Shown here: one piece after another, positions 50,892 through 59,390 of the stretch | How the letters are laid out: every line of letters begins with the position of its first letter | Position numbering within the stretch: position 1 is the stretch's first letter | Assembly: GCA_013360445.1 (NCBI GenBank) | Contig: JABWBP010000015.1 | Span: forward strand, 26,710 to 90,709 | DNA length: 64,000 nt | DNA from: Calditrichaceae bacterium | GTDB taxonomy: Bacteria > Calditrichota > Calditrichia > RBG-13-44-9 > J075 | Direction: 5' to 3' | The notes under the pieces: generated by a model | What the model saw: the letters and a program-made list of their open reading frames with translations, nothing else | Told to the model about the DNA's origin: nothing | Databases searched by the model: none | Program-made: the position numbers and the translations under genes

Positions 50892-51857
50892 TTGAAAAAG
50901 ACATTTCGCGTTATCCTGGATTTTGAAAAACCGATCATCGATCTGCAAAAAAAGATCATCGAGATGGAGGAGTACGCCCGCGACACCGGGGTGGATCTGT
51001 CCGAAGATCTGAAACGCCTGAGAAAAAAGGCCGACACCCTGCGGAAAGATGTGTACTCCAAACTTACCCCCTGGCAGCGGGTGCAACTGGCCCGCCATCT
51101 GGATCGCCCTTATACCCTGGATTATATTCAGCGCATTACCAGCGATTTTATCGAGTTGCACGGCGACCGCTACTATGCAGACGACCCGGCCATGGTCGGG
51201 GGCATCGGGATCATCGACAATCAGCGGGTGCTGATCATCGGCCAGCAAAAAGGGCGCGACGTGAAGGAAAACCTTCATCGCAATTTCGGGATGTCCAACC
51301 CGGAAGGCTACCGCAAGGCGCTGCGCTTGATGAAGTTAGCCGCCAAATTCCACATCCCGGTTCTTTCGCTGATCGATACCCCGGGCGCCTATCCCGGCAT
51401 CGGGGCGGAAGAGCGCGGCCAGGCGGAGGCCATCGCCCGCAATCTATTCGAGATGTCGCGCCTGCCGGTTCCGATTATCGTTACCGTAATCGGCGAAGGC
51501 GCTTCCGGCGGGGCCTTGGGCATCGGGGTCGGCGACGTCATCCTGATGTTAGAAAACTGCTGGTACTCGGTCATCTCTCCCGAAGGGTGCGCCGCGATTC
51601 TCTGGAAGGATAACTCCAAAGCTCCCCTGGCCGCAGAAACCATGAAATTGACCGCCCCGGACCTGCTGCGGTTAGGGGTCATCGATAAAATTATCCCGGA
51701 ACCTTCCGGCGGCGCCCACTGGGATCACGACGCTGCGGCGGCAATCCTCAAAAAGCATCTCCTGGAACAGTTGAAACGCCTGAACAAAGTCCCTCCCAAA
51801 GACCTGATGGAAAAGCGCATTCAAAAATACGCCGCCATGGGGGCGTGGAAGGAATAG
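50892..51857 (+). CDS. accA: Acetyl-CoA carboxylase carboxyltransferase subunit alpha
   Basis: The 321-residue product matches AccA: LDFEKPIIDLQKKIIEME at the start, then GDRYYADDPAMVGGIG, RNFGMSNPEGYRKALRLM, LIDTPGAYPGIGAEERGQAE, GEGASGGALGIGVGD and SVISPEGCAAILWKD. It transfers the carboxyl group from biotin to acetyl-CoA with AccD, which is not in the window. No ATG begins the frame. The TTG at 50892, with GAGG eight to nine bases upstream, gives the standard AccA length. A GTG at 50790 would lie inside the palindrome. Confidence 0.93.
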   Translation: MKKTFRVILDFEKPIIDLQKKIIEMEEYARDTGVDLSEDLKRLRKKADTLRKDVYSKLTPWQRVQLARHLDRPYTLDYIQRITSDFIELHGDRYYADDPAMVGGIGIIDNQRVLIIGQQKGRDVKENLHRNFGMSNPEGYRKALRLMKLAAKFHIPVLSLIDTPGAYPGIGAEERGQAEAIARNLFEMSRLPVPIIVTVIGEGASGGALGIGVGDVILMLENCWYSVISPEGCAAILWKDNSKAPLAAETMKLTAPDLLRLGVIDKIIPEPSGGAHWDHDAAAAILKKHLLEQLKRLNKVPPKDLMEKRIQKYAAMGAWKE

Positions 51858-51950
51858 GGCGGTTTATGATTGATGATTGCAGATTGCAAGCAGGCAGCAG
51901 AAAGCTTTGCCTACTGCCTACTGTCTATTCACTCTTAAGTGGAGACGCCG

Positions 51951-52163
51951 ATGCTGGATAAAAAATTGTTGGAAATCTTAGCCTGCCCGAAGTGCAAGGG
52001 AGAGTTAGAATACCAGGCAGATTCACAGGACGCCGACCGCGGCAAGCTGATCTGCCGTCGCTGCAAACTGGTGTATCTTGTGGAACGGGACATCCCGAAT
52101 ATGGTAGTGGAGCAGGCCGGAACCTTAAAGGATGACGCCGCGGCAAGTGTTCAGGTGTTTTAG
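51951..52163 (+). CDS. Trm112/YcaR-like zinc-ribbon protein
   Basis: The 70-residue product MLDKKLLEILACPKCKGELE ... LICRRCKLVYLVERDIPNMV has two CXXC pairs for zinc and the conserved Y-x-x-x-x-x-IPNM end of the Trm112 family. In other organisms these proteins activate methyltransferases. GGAGACGCCG precedes the ATG. The last five codons (SVQVF and stop) are encoded by the AGTGTTCAGGTGTTTTAG of the next palindromic element. Confidence 0.9.
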   Translation: MLDKKLLEILACPKCKGELEYQADSQDADRGKLICRRCKLVYLVERDIPNMVVEQAGTLKDDAAASVQVF

Positions 52164-52315
52164 TGTTTAGGTGGTTTGGTGGTTTGGTGTTTTGGTGTCA
52201 TCGTAGTTTCGGGGGCAACGTTCCATACGCCAAAACACTCAAACACCTGTGGCGAAGCCCCGAAGGGGTAAACCATCCCTTTGGGAAACACGAAAACACG
52301 CGAACACTGCATTTA
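52143..52315. repeat. AACACCTG-word palindrome with 92-bp-repeat remnant
   Basis: GTGTTCAGGTGTTTTAGTGT and GGTTTGGTGTTTTGGTGTC (52148-52199) face CCAAAACACTCAAACACCTG (52229-52250). A degenerate copy of the inner 92-bp repeat (GTGGCGAAGCCCCGAAGGGG) and further AACACGCGAACACTGC words follow. Confidence 0.8.
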
Positions 52316-52336
52316 CCCCCTGCATGCGATCTCACA

Positions 52337-53890
52337 ATGCAAACGCCGAAAAGTATTCTTAAGGCTGCGGGCAATTTCCTGTTGTGGAGCCTGCTATTCG
52401 GGCTTAGCTATACCCAGTCCCCCCTCTACACCTCTAATCAAAATCAGTATTTTTTGCACGGATTGGCTGACGCCGGTTACGGATTATTGCCGGAAGACTG
52501 GCTGGCCAATACCATCGATCCCGCCCCGGCGTTCAGTTTTTTAGTCTATCTCACCGCTCGATTCGGGCATGAAAACCTTTTCTATCTCTATCATTTCCTG
52601 CTGTTAGGGGTTTATTTTTATGCCCTCGCCGGGATTGCCCGAACGGTTTTCCCATTCGAGCGCAGCCGGGCGCAATATCTGATTTTCCTGGCCGGCGTTA
52701 TTTGGATCCATTCGCCCCTGGTGGACCATCTCGCCGCCAACCTCCTGGGAATCCGCCAAACCCTGCTCCTGAGCCGCGGGGTGGCCAGCCAATATTTGCC
52801 GGGATATGAATTGCAGCCCAGCGTCTTCGGAGTATTCCTGGCGCTGTCGATTTTCCTGTTCCTGCGCCGGAAATCTTATCGGGCGGCGGCTTGCCTGGCG
52901 CTGGCCGCGGTATTTCACCCCAGCTCCCTGCCCGGCGCGGCTATTCTGACGCTGAGTTACATGATCCTGGCCTGGCGGGAAGTAAAGAATCTCCGGAAAA
53001 CCCTCGCCATCGGCCTGTTAGCCCTGGCGCTGGTATTGCCGGTACTGATCTATACCGGGGTTTATTTCCAGGCCAGCAATCCCGAAACCTGGCGCAGAGC
53101 GCAGCAAATTCTGGCCGATTTTCGCATTCCCCATCATATTTTATCCAAAAAATCGGAAATGGGAGAGCTTTTTTACCTGCGGGTTTTGATAGTGCTGCTG
53201 GCGCTTTATGCGGTGCGCAAACACCGGCTCTTTGCGGTACTGGGGATTTCCTTTTCCATCGCCGCGGGTTTAACGGTAATCCAAATTTTCAGCGATAGCA
53301 ACGCCTTAGGGCTGCTGTTTCCCTGGCGGTTGTCCACCGTGTTAGTTCCGCTGTCGGCCTGCCTGCTCTGCGCCGCCGCCGTGTCGGTTATTTTTCCCAG
53401 GCTTCCCGCTAAAATTTTGAACCAACCTCGCTGGATTGCCGCAGCGGGCGGGGCGGCGATTCTGCTGCTGGCGCTGTGGGGAGCGAGGGAGATGAAATTC
53501 CGCTTCGAGGCGTATGCGAACGATCCCGCCAGGCCGATGATGGATTTCGTCAAAAACACCAGGTCCCCCGGGGAAATATACCTTATCCCCGCGCTCCGTA
53601 TGGAGGAGCTGGAAAATTTCCGCCTCCATACCGGGGCGCCGATCCTGGCCGATTTCAAATGCATTCCCTATAAGGACACGGAAGTGTTAGAATGGTATGC
53701 GCGGATTGTGCAGGCGCGGCAGTTCTACGGTGCCGCAAAGATGAATTGCGAATTACTGAAGGCGTTAGCGGCGGAATACGGAATTACCCACGTAGTGGTG
53801 GAGAACCGCCGCTTTGCAGGCGGGTGTGAAGGGCTTGAACCGGGGTACCGCGACGCGGTTTATAGCGTGTATAAAATCGAAAAACGATGA
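52337..53890 (+). CDS. Polytopic membrane protein of unknown function, GT-C-like
   Basis: The 517-residue product has about ten hydrophobic helices. The N-terminus reads LLFGLSYTQSPLYTSNQNQY, then GLLPEDWLANTIDPAPAFSF, a pattern seen in large bacterial membrane proteins related to sugar-polymer enzymes (DUF6798-like, low certainty). A soluble C-terminal part (about 400-517) contains EIYLIPALRMEELENFRLHT and FKCIPYKDTEVLEWYARI, resembling the periplasmic end of such proteins. The start at 52337 was chosen because the frame upstream is all repeat DNA. A perfect palindrome follows the stop. Confidence 0.75.
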   Translation: MQTPKSILKAAGNFLLWSLLFGLSYTQSPLYTSNQNQYFLHGLADAGYGLLPEDWLANTIDPAPAFSFLVYLTARFGHENLFYLYHFLLLGVYFYALAGIARTVFPFERSRAQYLIFLAGVIWIHSPLVDHLAANLLGIRQTLLLSRGVASQYLPGYELQPSVFGVFLALSIFLFLRRKSYRAAACLALAAVFHPSSLPGAAILTLSYMILAWREVKNLRKTLAIGLLALALVLPVLIYTGVYFQASNPETWRRAQQILADFRIPHHILSKKSEMGELFYLRVLIVLLALYAVRKHRLFAVLGISFSIAAGLTVIQIFSDSNALGLLFPWRLSTVLVPLSACLLCAAAVSVIFPRLPAKILNQPRWIAAAGGAAILLLALWGAREMKFRFEAYANDPARPMMDFVKNTRSPGEIYLIPALRMEELENFRLHTGAPILADFKCIPYKDTEVLEWYARIVQARQFYGAAKMNCELLKALAAEYGITHVVVENRRFAGGCEGLEPGYRDAVYSVYKIEKR

Positions 53891-53891
53891 A

Positions 53892-53922
53892 GACCTCAAA
53901 GGTTTTGAAAACCTTTGAGGTC
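53892..53922. terminator. Perfect palindrome GACCTCAAAGGTTTT/AAAACCTTTGAGGTC
   Basis: Two 15-base arms face each other across one base. It is the same sequence as 35270-35301 and lies between two converging genes, so it could terminate both. Confidence 0.8.
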
Positions 53923-53936
53923 CTGGGGTTGTAATC

Positions 53937-54728
53937 TCACCGTTTCAAATACGCGAAGCTGGTATCCCTGACGTGATGGAGCGAAAGCCCCGGGCGGCGC
54001 TTGCGGAAGGTTTCCAGCGCGGTGATGACCTCCATCCCGCCGCGGTAGTCGTGCCACAGGATCACCCCTCTCCCCTCGCGCAGCAGCTTCAGGGCGATCT
54101 CCGAATCGTTCAGCACGTATTCGTAATCGTGGGAGCCGTCGATAAACACCAGGTCGATGGCGTTGTAGTAGGGAGAGAAATCAAAATTCCCGGAATCCCC
54201 GAATAACTGGGTGATTTTCTTCGTTTCCGGGAATTCCGCGGCGTCTTTGTTCAAAAAAAGCTCCCCGGAGCGCTCTTTCTCCACCAGCTTGCGGAAACGG
54301 TCGCTGATTGGGTAACGGGTCTCGCCGAGCTGCTCCCGGGGCAGATCAAGGGTAAAAATCCGGCACCCCGGGGGAGAGTTGAGCGCCATATTCAGGGTGG
54401 TGCGCCCGTTGAGGGTGCCGATCTCGAAGATGGCGCGGGGGTTTTCCCGGCGCACGATTCCGCACAGCGCCGCCAATTCGCTCACCGGCATGTTACCGGG
54501 CTGCACTTCTAACTCCGCCAGGCGCAGCGGCGCGGAAGAAAGGACCTGCGCCGGGGAAATCAACGGCAATTTCGGCTTCGGGAAGGAGATTCCGAAATAT
54601 TCACATACCAGCGAGTGAATGTACTGCCCCTTTCCGGTGAACAGGCCGATGGTCCAGGAATAGAGCATCAGCGCGATAGAGAGCAGATATTTGAGAACCC
54701 GACGGGTAGTTTGTTTCAGAAACCGCAT
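53937..54728 (-). CDS. Class I SAM-dependent methyltransferase, Methyltransf_24-like
   Basis: The 263-residue product has an N-terminal hydrophobic helix (about 13-30, YLLSIALMLYSWTIGLF) and a Rossmann methyltransferase core: IFEIGTLNGRTTLNMAL, FTLDLPRE, DLVFIDGSHDYEYVLND and GVILWHDYRGG. The DGSHDYEYV motif is typical of methyltransferases acting on glycans or on small secreted molecules. AAAGGAA precedes the ATG at 54728. It is part of the minus-strand glycan group that continues to 61908. Confidence 0.86.
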   Translation of the reverse strand: MRFLKQTTRRVLKYLLSIALMLYSWTIGLFTGKGQYIHSLVCEYFGISFPKPKLPLISPAQVLSSAPLRLAELEVQPGNMPVSELAALCGIVRRENPRAIFEIGTLNGRTTLNMALNSPPGCRIFTLDLPREQLGETRYPISDRFRKLVEKERSGELFLNKDAAEFPETKKITQLFGDSGNFDFSPYYNAIDLVFIDGSHDYEYVLNDSEIALKLLREGRGVILWHDYRGGMEVITALETFRKRRPGLSLHHVRDTSFAYLKR

Positions 54729-54760
54729 GGGGATCGTTCCTTTGGTTGAGTGGCGGTAGC

Positions 54761-54930
54761 AGTCGGAGTGCAAAACTTCAGTTTTGCAGGGGTAAGGAGT
54801 AGCAGTCGGAGTGCAAAACTTCAGTTTTGCAGGGGTAAGGAGTAGCAGTTGGAGTGCAAAACTTCAGTTTTGCAGGGGTAAGGAGTAGCAGTTGGAGTGC
54901 AAAACTTCAGTTTTGCAGGGGTAAGGAATA
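54761..54930. repeat. Four tandem 43-bp units carrying the TGCAAAAC hairpin
   Basis: Units start at 54761, 54804, 54847 and 54890. Each contains GGAGTGCAAAACTTCAGTTT and a constant GGGGTAAGGAGTAGCAGT linker, with one C/T difference between units. A single inverted copy (TGCAAAACTGAAGTTTTGCA) lies at 55001-55020, next to the stop of the following gene. The linkers are constant, so this is not a CRISPR. Confidence 0.93.
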
Positions 54931-55023
54931 GTAGATAATGAGCAGTAAGCAGTAGGTATGCGGCATATCCGATCCTCTGCTTTTTTTCACCTTTTAAGGG
55001 TGCAAAACTGAAGTTTTGCACTC

Positions 55024-56061
55024 CTACCGCTCCAGCGCCTGCCGGTAAACCTCCAGGGTATCGCGGGCGATTTTATCCCACAAAAAGTTGTTCTTGATGT
55101 GCTCCCGCAGGGCGGGATTTTTGGGTTGATCCAACGCCCGCTCGATCCCCCGGCGAATGGAGTCCACCGAATAGGGGTCCACGTATTCCGCCATATCGGC
55201 AAAATAGTCCCTGGTTCCCCCATGCGGGGTGATCACGATTTTCGCCCCGGCCAGCGCCGCTTCCAACGCCGCCCGCCCGGGAGTCTCGAATTTGGAGGGG
55301 AGCAGAAACACGTCGCAGGCGGCGTAGGCGGAGGCTAACAGCGGAGAATTGTTGGGCAGTTCCTCCAGGATCAACAGATTTTTGTTTTTCGCCGCCTCTT
55401 TCAGGATTTGCGGGGTCTCCCCCATGTGCATTTTCCGCCCGATGAACACCGCGGGATGATCGATCCTGCTCAAAGCCCGCACCAGCGAGAGCACGTTTTT
55501 ACGATCCGGCCCCATGTGCCCCACGGTCAGGATGAAATTCTCCAATCCATAGGTTTTTTTGAACAACCCCGGGTCGGCCTCGAGGAACTCCCCGTTGACG
55601 CCGTTGTGAATTACCCGGAATTTTTCCCGGGGAATGCCCATGCCTTTGGAAATGATCTCGCCTTCCGCAATGGTGTTGGGCAGCACCATTTCCGACCATT
55701 CGCAAATATCCCGGGTGAAGCCGTAATCCCACCAGGCCCCCCGTATTACTTTGCGGGTCAGCTTATCGAAGGTAGAGACGGCGCGCACCACGGCGGCGGA
55801 ACGGCGGGTGTAAAAAATCGGGTTGACCACGAATTTGACCTTCTCCACCTTCAGGTTGCGGGCCAGGTGATACACCGCGAAGTTGGAGCCGAAGAGGTGC
55901 ACCAAATCGCATTCCCGAAGGTCCCGGGCGACGTTCCAGAGATCCAGATACTTCACCGCCACGCCCATCTCTTCCAGGTAGCGCGCGGTTCGGGTAATCT
56001 TCACAAAAGGGCCCCCGCGGTGCAGGGTGACCCCGTCATGGGTGGCAAAGAGGATGTTCAT
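55024..56061 (-). CDS. Family 4 glycosyltransferase
   Basis: The 345-residue product has a GT-B fold. It shows VIHNGVNGEFL, ILTVGHMGPDRKNVLSLVRA and the C-terminal donor site CDVFLLPSKFETPGRAALEAALAGAKIVIT with the E-x7-E-like pattern. It should transfer a sugar from a nucleotide-sugar onto a membrane-bound glycan. It sits with the methyltransferase, deacetylase and flippase genes on the same strand. The ribosome site is not obvious. Confidence 0.88.
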   Translation of the reverse strand: MNILFATHDGVTLHRGGPFVKITRTARYLEEMGVAVKYLDLWNVARDLRECDLVHLFGSNFAVYHLARNLKVEKVKFVVNPIFYTRRSAAVVRAVSTFDKLTRKVIRGAWWDYGFTRDICEWSEMVLPNTIAEGEIISKGMGIPREKFRVIHNGVNGEFLEADPGLFKKTYGLENFILTVGHMGPDRKNVLSLVRALSRIDHPAVFIGRKMHMGETPQILKEAAKNKNLLILEELPNNSPLLASAYAACDVFLLPSKFETPGRAALEAALAGAKIVITPHGGTRDYFADMAEYVDPYSVDSIRRGIERALDQPKNPALREHIKNNFLWDKIARDTLEVYRQALER

Positions 56062-56093
56062 GCGCGCAATTCAGATTTATGTTATCGTGTGGA

Positions 56094-56170
56094 AAAGTGA
56101 AGCGTGAAGAGTGATGCGTGAAACGTGAAAAGCTTACCTCAAAGGCATCACGCATCACGTTTCACGCTCA
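56094..56170. repeat. ACGCATCACG-word palindrome
   Basis: AAGTGAAGCGTGAAGAGTGA and TGCGTGAAACGTGAAAAG (56095-56132) face GGCATCACGCATCACGTTTC and ACGCTCACC to 56172. The right arm overlaps the last codons of the deacetylase gene. Confidence 0.85.
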
Positions 56171-57754
56171 CCGTTTCCACTTCCCATAGGCCCAGAGTAT
56201 ATCGCTTGCCAGCATCCGCCAGTGGTATTTGCGCAGCAATCGGGCGTCGCGCTGCAGCAGGGATTTTTCTTCCGGCGGATCGAGCCGCCGGGCTTGGTCG
56301 AACGTTTTTGCAGCAATGGGGGCCAGGTAAATTTCTCCGCCGGGAAAGGCGGCGCAAACCCATACCGGGGCGTCTCCGCCCTTGCTCGCAAACTTCAATT
56401 GCCCGTTTTCAAAGTGCGCTTCCCAATGCAGCGCGCCGCGCTTTTTCCACCAGCGGGCGTATTCTCCCGGGCTGAGCACGGGGATATTCCGCTCCCGGAT
56501 TTTCTGGAATACCCGCGCGATCACTTCAAAATGGCGATGGCCGGGGTGGTGGTAGAAAAAGACCGGCTCCTGCTGGATGATTTTTTCGATGATCACCTGC
56601 CGGTAGTACTCCGCCATCTTTTCCGGCTCGCGATACCCCGCCACGCGCAGCCGCCCGATGCTGACCGGGTGAATGGGAACTTGCAGCACCGTAGAAAAAG
56701 CATCACCTTCCGGGGCCAAGCGTTCACCTAACCAGGGATAAAACGGCAAATCATCATAGCCGGCGGCAAACTCCGAAGAATACTGAAAACCGAGATCCTG
56801 AACCGCCTTCCCCAACACCGGCCGCCACTCCCCGAACGGCGCGGCGTATCCCCGCGGCTCGATCCCCGCTCTACGCAGAATAGCCAACCCCTTTTCGATA
56901 TCCTCGCGGTTGCCCCGGTAGTCGGGAAACACCCGGTGGCGGTAGCAGTGGTAGCCGATCTCCTGGCCCTGCATTGCGGCGTATTCTTCAACCCAATCCG
57001 CGCAGGATTGGGTTTCTACGAACCAGGCCGCGGGGATTTCATAATCGCGGCAAACGCGATAAAGCTCCTTCACCGCCTCCCGGGCGCCGAAATCGGTATC
57101 CACGCGGAAGCCGAAGGCCGTGGCAGCGCCTTCCGGAATCGGCCAGAGGCGCAGGAAGGGAAGGCCGCGGGAATGATAGAGATATTTCAGGGCGTTTTGA
57201 ATGATTCTGCGAATGCTCCCCCTGGCCGCCCGGGAAACCCGCTCCGAGGGGAATCTCTCCCCGGCCAGGCCGGGGAAATTCTTGCGCCGGCTTTGATAGC
57301 TCCGCAAAGCAGCGCAAAAACCGGCGGGCAATATCAACGCCGTCCCCTTGCCCACCCGGGCGGCCGCAAGGGTTTTCAGGCCGGATTGATCGGGAAGATA
57401 TTCCGCCCCCTGCGCGACGCGACGCCGCGCCGGGGGAAGGTCGCACAATCCCGCCCCGGCAAAAAGGGCCTCATCGGCGGGATTCAGGTATTTGATGAAC
57501 CGCCGCCGGGTTGCGGTTCCGAAGATGGTTTTCGCTAAATCCGCCTCGATCAACGCCGCCCCGCCGCCCTCCACGTAGTCGCGAATACGCTGCCGGGCTG
57601 CGCTAACCGGCTGGCGGTTGCTGACAATCAATACCGCTATCTTCGCGGGATCGAGCGGCTCATCCGCGTCCGTTTTTTCGAGGGGCAGGCCGATCTGGCG
57701 CAGCAGAATTTCCCATTCCGGGGTAATCTCGGTAATTTCAGGCGACAGCTTCAA
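56168..57754 (-). CDS. Polysaccharide deacetylase-like (NodB fold) protein
   Basis: From a TTG at 57754 the product is 528 residues. Residues about 45-200 resemble a glutamine-amidotransferase-like or trimerisation fold (IAVLIVSNRQPVSAARQRIR, YVEGGGAALIEADLAKTIF). Residues about 210-430 form a NodB-like domain with TDF-type metal Asp (FGFRVDTDFGAREAV), the paired His in GQEIGYHCYRHRVFPDY and GYAAPFGEWRPVLG. The TTG overlaps the TGA of the flippase gene and has an AAGAAG-type site. The frame stays open further upstream but there it is only the shadow of the flippase gene. It probably deacetylates a surface polysaccharide. Confidence 0.85.
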   Translation of the reverse strand: MKLSPEITEITPEWEILLRQIGLPLEKTDADEPLDPAKIAVLIVSNRQPVSAARQRIRDYVEGGGAALIEADLAKTIFGTATRRRFIKYLNPADEALFAGAGLCDLPPARRRVAQGAEYLPDQSGLKTLAAARVGKGTALILPAGFCAALRSYQSRRKNFPGLAGERFPSERVSRAARGSIRRIIQNALKYLYHSRGLPFLRLWPIPEGAATAFGFRVDTDFGAREAVKELYRVCRDYEIPAAWFVETQSCADWVEEYAAMQGQEIGYHCYRHRVFPDYRGNREDIEKGLAILRRAGIEPRGYAAPFGEWRPVLGKAVQDLGFQYSSEFAAGYDDLPFYPWLGERLAPEGDAFSTVLQVPIHPVSIGRLRVAGYREPEKMAEYYRQVIIEKIIQQEPVFFYHHPGHRHFEVIARVFQKIRERNIPVLSPGEYARWWKKRGALHWEAHFENGQLKFASKGGDAPVWVCAAFPGGEIYLAPIAAKTFDQARRLDPPEEKSLLQRDARLLRKYHWRMLASDILWAYGKWKR

Positions 57755-59187
57755 ATAAAAATCTTCTTTAAGTATTCGATCTCGTCTCTTCCCACCCCTC
57801 CTGACCAGGCGATGAAGGGGATGCCCGCCAGCGCCAGCAAGAGGAGCTTCAGGGGAAGCGCCGCCTGGATTAGCAGCAGGGCGGGCAGGCAGATTGCAAA
57901 CGCGCCGAAGAAGGGCGCCAGCAAATGGCGCGGCAAATTGAGCGGAATGTGCTTGCGCAATTCCACGGCCATCACCGCCAGCACGGTCAGCTCGTAAAGA
58001 ACCAGCGCGGCGGCCACCCCAATCCCGGCTTCCCCGGGAAGGAGGCCTATTATAGCGAAGAATCGCGGGAAAACAAATATGGCGATGAAAAACACCGCCA
58101 TCCCCCAGGCCAGCGAGCGGGTGAAAACCTTCTCCTGACCCAGGCCGAGCAGGGTGTAGCCGTAGGCGGAAATCACCAGGGTCAATACGAAATACCCGCT
58201 GAGGATTTGAAACAGCGGCGCGGCTTCCCGGTAAGCGGGGCCGAAGACCAGCCCGATGATCCAATCCGCGCTGATGATCGCCGCCAGCCCCACGCTTAGC
58301 GCGGAAACGGCGACGATTTTCGCCACCCGGTTGAAAGTTTCCCCTAACTTTTCCGGCGACTGGCGGGCCTGGCGGCTGACCGCGGGCAGGAACATGGTGT
58401 AAAACACCCGGTCGAAGATCAGCAGCAGCACCGTGAGCCGGAAGGCGGCGCTGAAGATTCCCACTTCTTCGGCCCCGGCAAACCAGCCTAAGTAGATGGC
58501 CGGGAACTGGATGACTACCTGGGAGATCAAACCGGCCACTCCCAGGGGAAACGCCTCGCCCACCAGGGAAAAGAATTTCAAATCCCGCCAGCGGAAACTA
58601 AATTTCCGGCCTTTGCGCAGGAAAATGATCCCCCAGTACGCTGCGCTGGCCAGGCCGCCGGCCGTCCATCCCCAGGCGACGTTTGCTAAATCCCCGTCGC
58701 CATGCACAAACAAGAGGATGAAGGTTAGGTATGAGAGCATTCCGAAGAATTTCCCGAGGGAAATTGCGCTCATTTCTCCCTGTCCCTGGAAGTACCAATC
58801 GAGCATCAGGGCGGCGGGAAAGAGATAGAGCAGGTAGATGAGGGTGACGCTGCGAACCGCTTCCGAGTGGATGAGCAGGGCGCTTCCCGCCGCGGCCAGG
58901 GCGAATACCCCGAGGGACAACAAAAACCGGGTGAGCAGCAGGCGCCCGGCAAGCGCGGGGTTCGCGCCAGCATCCGCGGCGATGTTGCGGGTTCCCAACA
59001 GGGAAAGCCCGCTGTTGGCCGGGATCATCGCGTAGGTAAGCGCCGCCAGCCCGATGTGGATGACGCCGAAGCCGGAAGCGCCCAGCACCCGCGCCAGGTA
59101 GGTGGTGGCGGCAAAACCGGCCACGCGCGCGGCAATATCGCCCCCGAAGAGGTAAATGGCGTTGCGGGTGTGGCGGGTCAGTTGCAT
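57751..59187 (-). CDS. Oligosaccharide/polysaccharide flippase (Wzx-like, MOP superfamily)
   Basis: The 478-residue product has about 12 to 14 membrane helices and the usual opening (RHTRNAIYLFGGDIAARVAGFAATTYLARVLGASGFG). It should flip lipid-linked glycan units across the inner membrane. AGGAACGCC precedes the ATG. Its stop overlaps the start of the deacetylase gene, so the two are translationally coupled. Confidence 0.9.
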   Translation of the reverse strand: MQLTRHTRNAIYLFGGDIAARVAGFAATTYLARVLGASGFGVIHIGLAALTYAMIPANSGLSLLGTRNIAADAGANPALAGRLLLTRFLLSLGVFALAAAGSALLIHSEAVRSVTLIYLLYLFPAALMLDWYFQGQGEMSAISLGKFFGMLSYLTFILLFVHGDGDLANVAWGWTAGGLASAAYWGIIFLRKGRKFSFRWRDLKFFSLVGEAFPLGVAGLISQVVIQFPAIYLGWFAGAEEVGIFSAAFRLTVLLLIFDRVFYTMFLPAVSRQARQSPEKLGETFNRVAKIVAVSALSVGLAAIISADWIIGLVFGPAYREAAPLFQILSGYFVLTLVISAYGYTLLGLGQEKVFTRSLAWGMAVFFIAIFVFPRFFAIIGLLPGEAGIGVAAALVLYELTVLAVMAVELRKHIPLNLPRHLLAPFFGAFAICLPALLLIQAALPLKLLLLALAGIPFIAWSGGVGRDEIEYLKKIFI

Positions 59188-59215
59188 GGCGTTCCTATAA
59201 AAGTTTCAGGTGAAT

Positions 59216-59390
59216 TTGAGGTTGAGCGGTGGATGAATGGCGGGATGGAGGGATGGATGGATGAGTGGATTAATGGATTATTGGATTAACGGATTAATGG
59301 ATTAATGGATTATTGGAGCGTCACCGAAAAAATCCATTCATCCATTACTCCATTACTCCACTCATCCATCAATCCACCACTCCTCCACCC
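59216..59390. repeat. TGGATTAATGGATT-word palindrome
   Basis: GGATGGATGGATGAGTGGAT and ATTAATGGATTATTGGATTA words (59245-59315) face CATTCATCCATTACTCCATT and CTCATCCATCAATCCACC (59334-59380). The right arm encodes the last residues (EEWWIDG) and the stop of the glycosyltransferase that follows. Confidence 0.88.

Noticed and set aside
54761..54930. Four evenly spaced palindromic repeats resembling a short CRISPR
   Set aside because: The segments between the palindromes are identical in all units and no cas gene is near, so it is a tandem repeat.
57755..58264. Upstream extension of the deacetylase frame by 170 codons
   Set aside because: This part is Arg/Pro/Gly-rich and lies entirely inside the flippase gene in another frame; the TTG at 57754 is the better start.
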